Of a stretch of 64,000 nucleotides of DNA, positions 58,416 to 64,000 are shown piece after piece. Under the pieces are notes generated by a model. It saw only the letters and a program-made list of their open reading frames with translations, did not search any database and was not told where the DNA came from. A program made the translations under genes and the position numbers. The stretch comes from Tipula vernalis. Lineage: Eukaryota > Arthropoda > Insecta > Diptera > Tipulidae. The first letter of the stretch is position 1, and each line of letters begins with the position of its first letter. The stretch covers positions 112,830,838 through 112,894,837 of the forward strand of contig OY282558.1 in assembly GCA_958295665.1 (NCBI GenBank), written 5' to 3'.

Positions 58416-58978
58416 GTATGTAAAATTTGTACACACATGAATGCGATTTTTTGCATCCAAAATGAACGATGTAAGAAGCAAATTGGGTTCAATAAAAAAC
58501 ATCTGTATATATAAATAAAGAAAGATTTTTATAATAAAGTTTTATCTGTTTTATAATTAGAGAAAATCGTATTAGATCTTCGGTTCCTTAGTGTGTACCT
58601 ATGCGCACGACCATTTCAGAAAAGTATATCAAACAGAAAACGAAATATCTAGGTCGAATTGAAATTTAGGCTCGTCCTATCAAAAGTTGTATAGTATTCT
58701 GAAAGGAATTCCCGGTGATGACGTTAGGAGAGCTCCTTGTGATCTGTTAATTAGCACATTGATAAGAAAATAATTCTCAACACAGAGACCACAGTGTTGT
58801 GAAATAAGGCCCGAGGCATTAAAGCCCAAAAAAAAGAATCGGCGTTTAGTTCGAAATCAAAGTGTATCAGCCACCAAAATGTTTTTCGATCATTATTCCA
58901 CTTTTATAAAGTGAAATGAAACCTTAAATACGTATGAAATTATGCCCTAATTATTAAAATCTCTTCGAAATGTAGGTG
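58416..58978. other. AT-rich intergenic DNA
   Basis: No gene or repeat recognised. Confidence 0.4.
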
Positions 58979-59385
58979 TTAGGTTAGGTTAGGTTGTAGT
59001 GGCTGCTTAGGCACACTTAGACCGGTGGCAGTCCATTGTGGGACCACAGACTATATTCCGTTTATCCTTATTGTAACCATTTAGAACTACTTATGGAGCG
59101 AAGAACATCCCGTAATTTACTGTTTTTGAAATCCGACTGGTTGTCCATCTTGAACTAGCGCAAGTGTTTGTGCCTGATGCGTCCTAATGCCGGATAAGAG
59201 CAAAGGAAGATCCAACGTTTCTTCCATCTCCTCATCCGAACAGCATCTACAGAAGTCATTTGCCTCCAGACCCAGCATTCTTGCTTGTTCTCCTCGTTCT
59301 TAATTCACGTCTTCGTAGGGAGATTAATGTTCTGGTGAGCCCTAAGTCTAGTTTTGGCCAAACTTGTATTGCTATTTGCCCTTTC
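58979..59385 (-). pseudogene. 5'-truncated Loa-like LINE
   Basis: Minus-strand frames give 'IQVWPKLDLGLTRTLISLRR' and, after frame shifts, 'CRCCSDEEMEETL', matching the C-terminal region of the Loa-type ORF2 at 49138-52468 (VWPKLDLARSKKLISLQRS, CRSCEDEEEE). The 3' tail is TTAGGTTAGGTTAGG on the plus strand at 58979. Only the last 0.4 kb of the element is present. Confidence 0.75.
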
Positions 59386-60060
59386 TGCGGTATTTAAACA
59401 AAATAAGTTTTGAATGTGTACGCTACAGTTAATTTATCAACACTTAGGTGTAACAAAATTGAACCGTTTTGGTGTAACTTTTACGAATTGCAAATGAGTA
59501 TCAAAAATGTTACAGATTTGTTATTCGTAAAAGTTACACAGAAACTGCTCAATTATGTTACGCGTAAGCGAACTGAAAATGTAACATTTATTTGTTTCAT
59601 TTCTTAAATTTAATTTGTTTAATTTGAAGATTTTAATGAAAAAGGGAAATTAAATTTTAATTTTTAGAGTTTAACGGTCATCTTAAAAAATTTTGTATTG
59701 AAATGTATTTCGCCCAAAAATTTAGTTTTTGAAACTGAACGCGTCTAAGCGGCATCTCTCTGCCCTTTTAATACAAATCGATCAGGATTATTTGTGTTTG
59801 AAAACTTCAACTTTCATTGTTCTCTTCTTTCTTCTAAAACTACCTACACATTTTAAAAATCCATAATAAGACAGTTTTAAAAAAAAAAATCATTCTGGAA
59901 CGTGGTTACTTAACTTAAAAAATAAAATATTTTGATAAGCATTAGGTACCTTTAATTTAAATATATGATTGCTTAGGTTGGTCCTTAGGTGTCATGTCTC
60001 ACGCATAATATTATTGCAATAACGTCATCTGGTGGCGGCAAAAGCCGCACCGCGAGCCTC
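59386..60060. other. AT-rich intergenic DNA
   Basis: No recognisable gene. The ORF at 59410-59607 is short and unassigned. Confidence 0.4.
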
Positions 60061-60495
60061 TGATTTTGAGCGATTTAAAGGATTGAACCACTATAGTGAC
60101 AGAATGGCACATCCGATCGGAGATCCGATGGTGTAAATTGTTACGTAAAGAAACAGTGGTGGTTAATTTATTTTAAATTAAAATAATTAAACTCGACACA
60201 AATTTTAATTAAAATTATAGTATACAAAATAGCGATTTATGACGATTGAGAGCACTATAGAGAGAGAATGCCTAATATGATCGGAAAAATTCTGATGTAA
60301 ATTTGTGTCTGTGACAAATAACTTATTGTAAATTAAGATACATAAATTTTAATTAAAATTACGAACTACAAACTAGCGATTTACAATGATTTAGAGCATT
60401 GTAGCGAGAGAACGCCACATCTGATCGGAGCGATTCTGGTGTCAATTTGTCCGTAAAGAAAGAGTCGCGGTTAACTAATTTTTAATTAAAATAAT
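60061..60495. repeat. Three diverged tandem copies, ~144-162 bp
   Basis: Units start at GCGATTTA near 60070, 60232 and 60376. They share 'GAGCA(C/T)T(A/G)TAG.GAGAGAA.GCC', 'GATCGGA', 'TGTAAATTTGT' and an AT-rich 'TTTTAATTAAAATTA' end. Satellite-like and non-coding. Confidence 0.7.
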
Positions 60496-60713
60496 AAATA
60501 AATGTATTCAGTCTATCATTACTCTCACTGCGTATAAACATTATCACGCAAAACACAGCCAGTTCTCAGCGTGGAAGACACAGCCCACCCCGAATTTTTT
60601 TTATTATATATAAATCAGCCATTACATATAATTGTTTATTTATTTATTTATTACCAACTTTATACTTAAATACAATCTGGTTACAATTTCATGAATATAT
60701 ACTAAGAATTTAA

Positions 60714-63700
60714 TTAAAAAAAAAAAAGGAAAATTAAACAGACATGAAAAATTACCAATAATTTAAAAGAAGATAGATTAAAGTCGAAAGCCAATCGAAC
60801 TTTATTAAAAGAAACAGTAGATTGATAAACAGGTTCACATTTACCGTAGTTATGCCTAATATAAGGCGGCTTAATTTGGAAATCTCTAACGCGAAGGGTC
60901 CGTAACGGAGTATATATATCGTACAACACCAAAATCTCAGGACAATCAATTTTAGACACCAATAAGTCTCTAACCAATAACGCGCCAATTTCGATTCTGC
61001 GGATAAAGAGCGGCTCAATATTTATTAATTTACATCTACCTCGATACGGTGGGAGTATAAAAGCGGGTAGATTCCCATCTCTGGGCAACATTCGCAGAGA
61101 AAACCTTAAAAAGCGCTTTTGAACACTTTCTATTCGGGCTGAGCAGTTACCATAAAACGGATTCCAAATTGCTGCACCATATTCCAGCAACGAACGCACA
61201 AACGAGATATATAATATTTTAATAGAATAAAGATCTTGAAAATCCCTCGAAAACTTTTTAATAAACCCAAGCATGGAATTCGCTTTAGAAAGGCAAATAT
61301 CTATGTGCTTATTGAACGATAAGTTCGACGTAAATGTGATACCTAAATCCATAAACGTATCAACATTATCAATAATACAGACATCCAGGAAAAAATCAAA
61401 ATTAGCGGGCGTGATTGCACGGGTAAAACGGATTGTTTTACATTTGGAAATGTTTAGAGTCAAATTCTGAGCTGTGCACCACATACTGAAATTATTTAAG
61501 TCAGATTGGAAGTCTCTTGCGTCATTGGTACATGAAATGGTTTTAAAAATTTTAATATCGTCCGCATAGATGAGGATGTCGGAATAACTCAAACAATTCA
61601 CTACGTCATTGATGAATAGTATGAAAAACATAGGACCCAAATGACTACCTTGAGGCACTCCCGAAGTGACATTAATAACTCTGGATGTGAAACCACCAAT
61701 CTTAACTATCTGAGTTCTGGAATCAAGATAAGATCTGATCCAGTCCAGTGGGAGAAAACTACAATGAAGGAATTAAGTCTCTTCAACAGCAAGTCACGAT
61801 CGATCTTATCAAAGGCCTTACAGAAATCATTGTACACAACCTGCACAATTTTACCTCTATGTAAGGCATTAGAGATAGGGGTAAAGGGGATATATTCTGT
61901 GGTATCACAATGGACCGTCATCGGTCTAAGTGTGCCTAAGCAGCCACTCCAACCTAACCTAACCTAAGGCATTAGAGACACAATTTGTAAGCAAGAGTAA
62001 ATTAGTAACAGTTGATCTGCCTGGAAAGAAACCATGCTGTTTAGGAGAAATAAAATTTTTCACGTGAAAGAATAATCGATATTTAACAAGTTTCTCAAAC
62101 AACTTGGGTAAGACTGAAATTATACAAATACCCCTATAGTTCTCAATATTACCACGAATCCCGGATTTGAAAATAAGTTTAATAAGCGATCACTTCCAAA
62201 GAGTGGGGAAATATCCCTCTCTTAGACTTCTATTAAATAGAAAGCACACCGGAGCGGCAATTGCGTTGCCGGTCAATTTGAAAAATAAAGGCGGTAATGA
62301 ATCAAAGCCGGCACTATGGTTAATGTCAAGATTTGACAATTCCGATAAGATTGTATCAATTTCCAAACGAAACATTGAAAATTTCTTATTACTCGTGACA
62401 TTATTCAAGCTGCAGAGATTAGAACCTGAATCTGGATTATAAACGCTCTCAAAGAAATCAGCAAACAAATTTAACCTTATCTAGAATGTTATCATAGAAT
62501 CGGTCTTTCAAATACATTGTGGAAGGGTAACCATCAGATTTTCTTTTATAGTTAACAAAATGCCAAAAGTGATTAGGTTTCGATTTTATTTGTGATTCCA
62601 CCTCCAAAACATAATTACTGTAAAGAAATCGGTTAAGAAATATATACTTTTTACGTTAAACCTTAAATGAGTTGTAATTTACTGTATTCGGAGATAGTTT
62701 ATAAAGTTTATGAGCCCTATCCTGTCTATTTTTTAAATTTATCAATTCATTGTTATACCACGGTTCCTTCTTGGCGCCTGAAACTACCAATCTAGGAATG
62801 AATGATTCAATGCCCATTTGAACAATATTATAAAATTCGTTCAACATATCGTCTATATTATTACTATTATAAAATGAAGACCAATTATACCCATCAAGGA
62901 ATGCACTTAATGAAACATAATCACCCATTTTAAAGTTATAGATGACAGGGTCGGTATTATTTTCGATTAATTCACTGTATTCAAACAATACTGAAATATT
63001 CAGCGGCAAATGATGAATACTTAAAGATCCAGCTAAATCATCACAGGTTGTGACGGTCCAACGAAAATATTTCAGATATGAACTTTTCTACATCATCGTT
63101 CATGTTTATGGGAGTTAAATTGTTATCCATAATATACTCCCATACAATACCTGGCAAGTTAAAATCACCAAAGATAAATAAGCGGTCCTCAGGTTGAAGA
63201 AGTGCAGTAATATTAAGTTTCACAGTGTCCAAAAACATATCATAAACCGCGACGCTTGAATGACATGGTATATACGAGTATGTAACACAAATGATCAGCG
63301 AGTATGAATGAAACCGTAAGCGCACAGCAACAACTTCAGTACTACAGTTGGTTAACGTTATCGGCATAGATGAGTATTTATTAGAGACGGCTATTATAAT
63401 ACCACCCCCCACGGCATAAGTGTTCTGCTGTAGATGTCTGTCTCTCGCATAAGTTGGTGGAAAATACCCCTCGGTTCTGTAATGGGCAGTCAACCACGTT
63501 TCCGGGATGCAAATAACGTCGTAAGTCTCCTCCAAAATTGATAGATATAGAGACTTAGATTTAGTTCGAATGTCGCTCGAATTGTGGTAATATATATTTA
63601 AGAACGAATAAGGCTGGAGATTTGTTCCATAGTTGAGAGGTTTAAAAGATGGTGCGATGGCAGGCGCAGATTTTATTGTTTGGTTGGGAATGTTACCCCA

Positions 63701-63763
63701 GTCAGGTTTTTTGCCACACGTGGATAGCTGGTAAATGGCCGAATTATTACCCCAAGTGGCCAA
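60714..63763 (-). pseudogene. LINE ORF2: endonuclease and reverse transcriptase
   Basis: Endonuclease blocks are 'YDVICIPETWLTAHYRTEGY', 'GGGIIIAVSNKYSSMP' and 'LFIFGDFNLPGIVWEY' (catalytic GDFN). The linker has 'KKEPWYNNELINLKN'. RT blocks are 'HSAGFDSLPPLFFKL', 'DFCKAFDKIDRDLLLKRL', 'MPQGSHLGPMFFILFINDVV', 'ILIYADDIKIFK' (catalytic YADD) and 'LLEYGAAIWNP'. The frame changes at about 63030, 62650, 62190, 61860 and 61700. The longest intact piece is the RT C-terminal half (61658-60714, 314 residues). Confidence 0.88.
61876..61964 (+). mobile_element. 89-bp truncated LINE tail insertion
   Basis: Flanked by perfect 14-bp duplications TAAGGCATTAGAGA (61862-61875 and 61965-61978). The insert ends with 'GGTCTAAGTGTGCCTAAGCA', GCCACTCCAACCTAACCTAACC, the same 3' end as the LINE copy at 58979 (complement). 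It is an extreme 5' truncation, in opposite orientation to the host LINE. Confidence 0.85.
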
Positions 63764-64000
63764 GCCTCAGAATTATTGAGCATATTGTAATGGGTTTCCT
63801 TCAATCCGATTTTAAATGAGATGAATGTTAGTGAGTTATCGATAACACGATCCTTGGATAGTAACAATTTACATTCAACGTCCTCTGATGAACAGTCCTG
63901 TAGTTTGTCACAAATGTACTCCACAATTCGATCAGAAGTGACAGATGGATCAAAACAACTAATATATACAATTTTTTTGTTCGGCAGAGGTACAGTTCTA
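63673..64000 (-). pseudogene. LINE ORF1, C-terminal part, cut by window edge
   Basis: A continuous minus-strand frame from the window edge to 63673: 'KKIVYISCFDPSVTSDRIVE', YICDKLQDCSSEDVECKLLL, then 'FISFKIGLKETHYNML' and 'WPLGVIIRPF'. This is the end of the ORF1 protein that precedes the endonuclease ORF in this LINE group. It overlaps the start of ORF2. No break is seen in the visible part, so it may be intact; the start is outside. Confidence 0.7.

Larger units (their letters stand above)
60632..64000 (-). mobile_element. CR1/Jockey-superfamily LINE, decayed, runs off window
   Basis: A minus-strand LINE with ORF1 C-terminus (64000-63673), endonuclease (63763-63041), linker (63009-62656), RT (62468-60714) and a 3' UTR ending in TTTA repeats (plus strand, about 60633-60655). 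At least five frame breaks occur. An 89-bp truncated LINE with its own target duplication is inserted in the RT (61876-61964). The 5' end lies beyond the right edge. Confidence 0.85.

Overview
The window looks like AT-rich insect nuclear DNA. The short introns (65-106 bp, GT...AG), the gene set and the transposon families (Ty3/gypsy, Jockey, Loa/R1, piggyBac, Tc1) suggest a dipteran or close relative. No species can be named from sequence alone.

Three host protein genes and two tRNA genes are well supported. Nup210/gp210 (8777-14672, four exons) encodes the membrane-anchored nuclear-pore glycoprotein. Taf5 (19631-21713, three exons) encodes the WD40 subunit of TFIID. An RCC1-like mitochondrial protein gene (RCC1L/WBSCR16 type, 21858-23210, one exon) follows Taf5 head to tail with a 144-bp gap. 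Two identical tRNA-Val(UAC) genes lie on the minus strand at 23932-24004 and 45970-46042.

Almost everything else is transposon debris. Region 1-8.7 kb holds a Tc1-like relic, several LINE scraps, a Polinton/adintovirus-type DNA polymerase B fragment, three foldback/MITE-like elements and two tandem-repeat fields. Region 15.6-19.3 kb is an antisense LINE whose pre-RT segment is present in three tandem copies of about 565 bp. Region 24.6-32.4 kb is an antisense Ty3/gypsy provirus whose RNase H domain is split by a nearly complete 4.76-kb Jockey-like LINE with a clear 12-bp target-site duplication. Region 43.3-49 kb has more LINE fragments. Region 49.0-53.8 kb is a Loa/R1-like LINE with overlapping ORF1/ORF2, and 55.4-58.4 kb is a TTAA-flanked inverted-repeat element full of minisatellites. 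Region 58.98-64 kb has a 5'-truncated Loa copy, a tandem repeat and a decayed LINE that runs off the right edge.

The outstanding object is 35128-42845, a piggyBac-type element with 17-bp terminal repeats and TTAA duplications. Its transposase gene is cut open by about 3.3 kb of TATTCAG heptamer arrays. These alternate with nine reiterated pieces of the transposase gene, eight of which start at the same point, a 3' splice-site-like sequence. The DNA that should encode the first catalytic aspartate is absent. This is either a recursive duplication event inside a transposon or an assembly artefact, and long reads would decide which.
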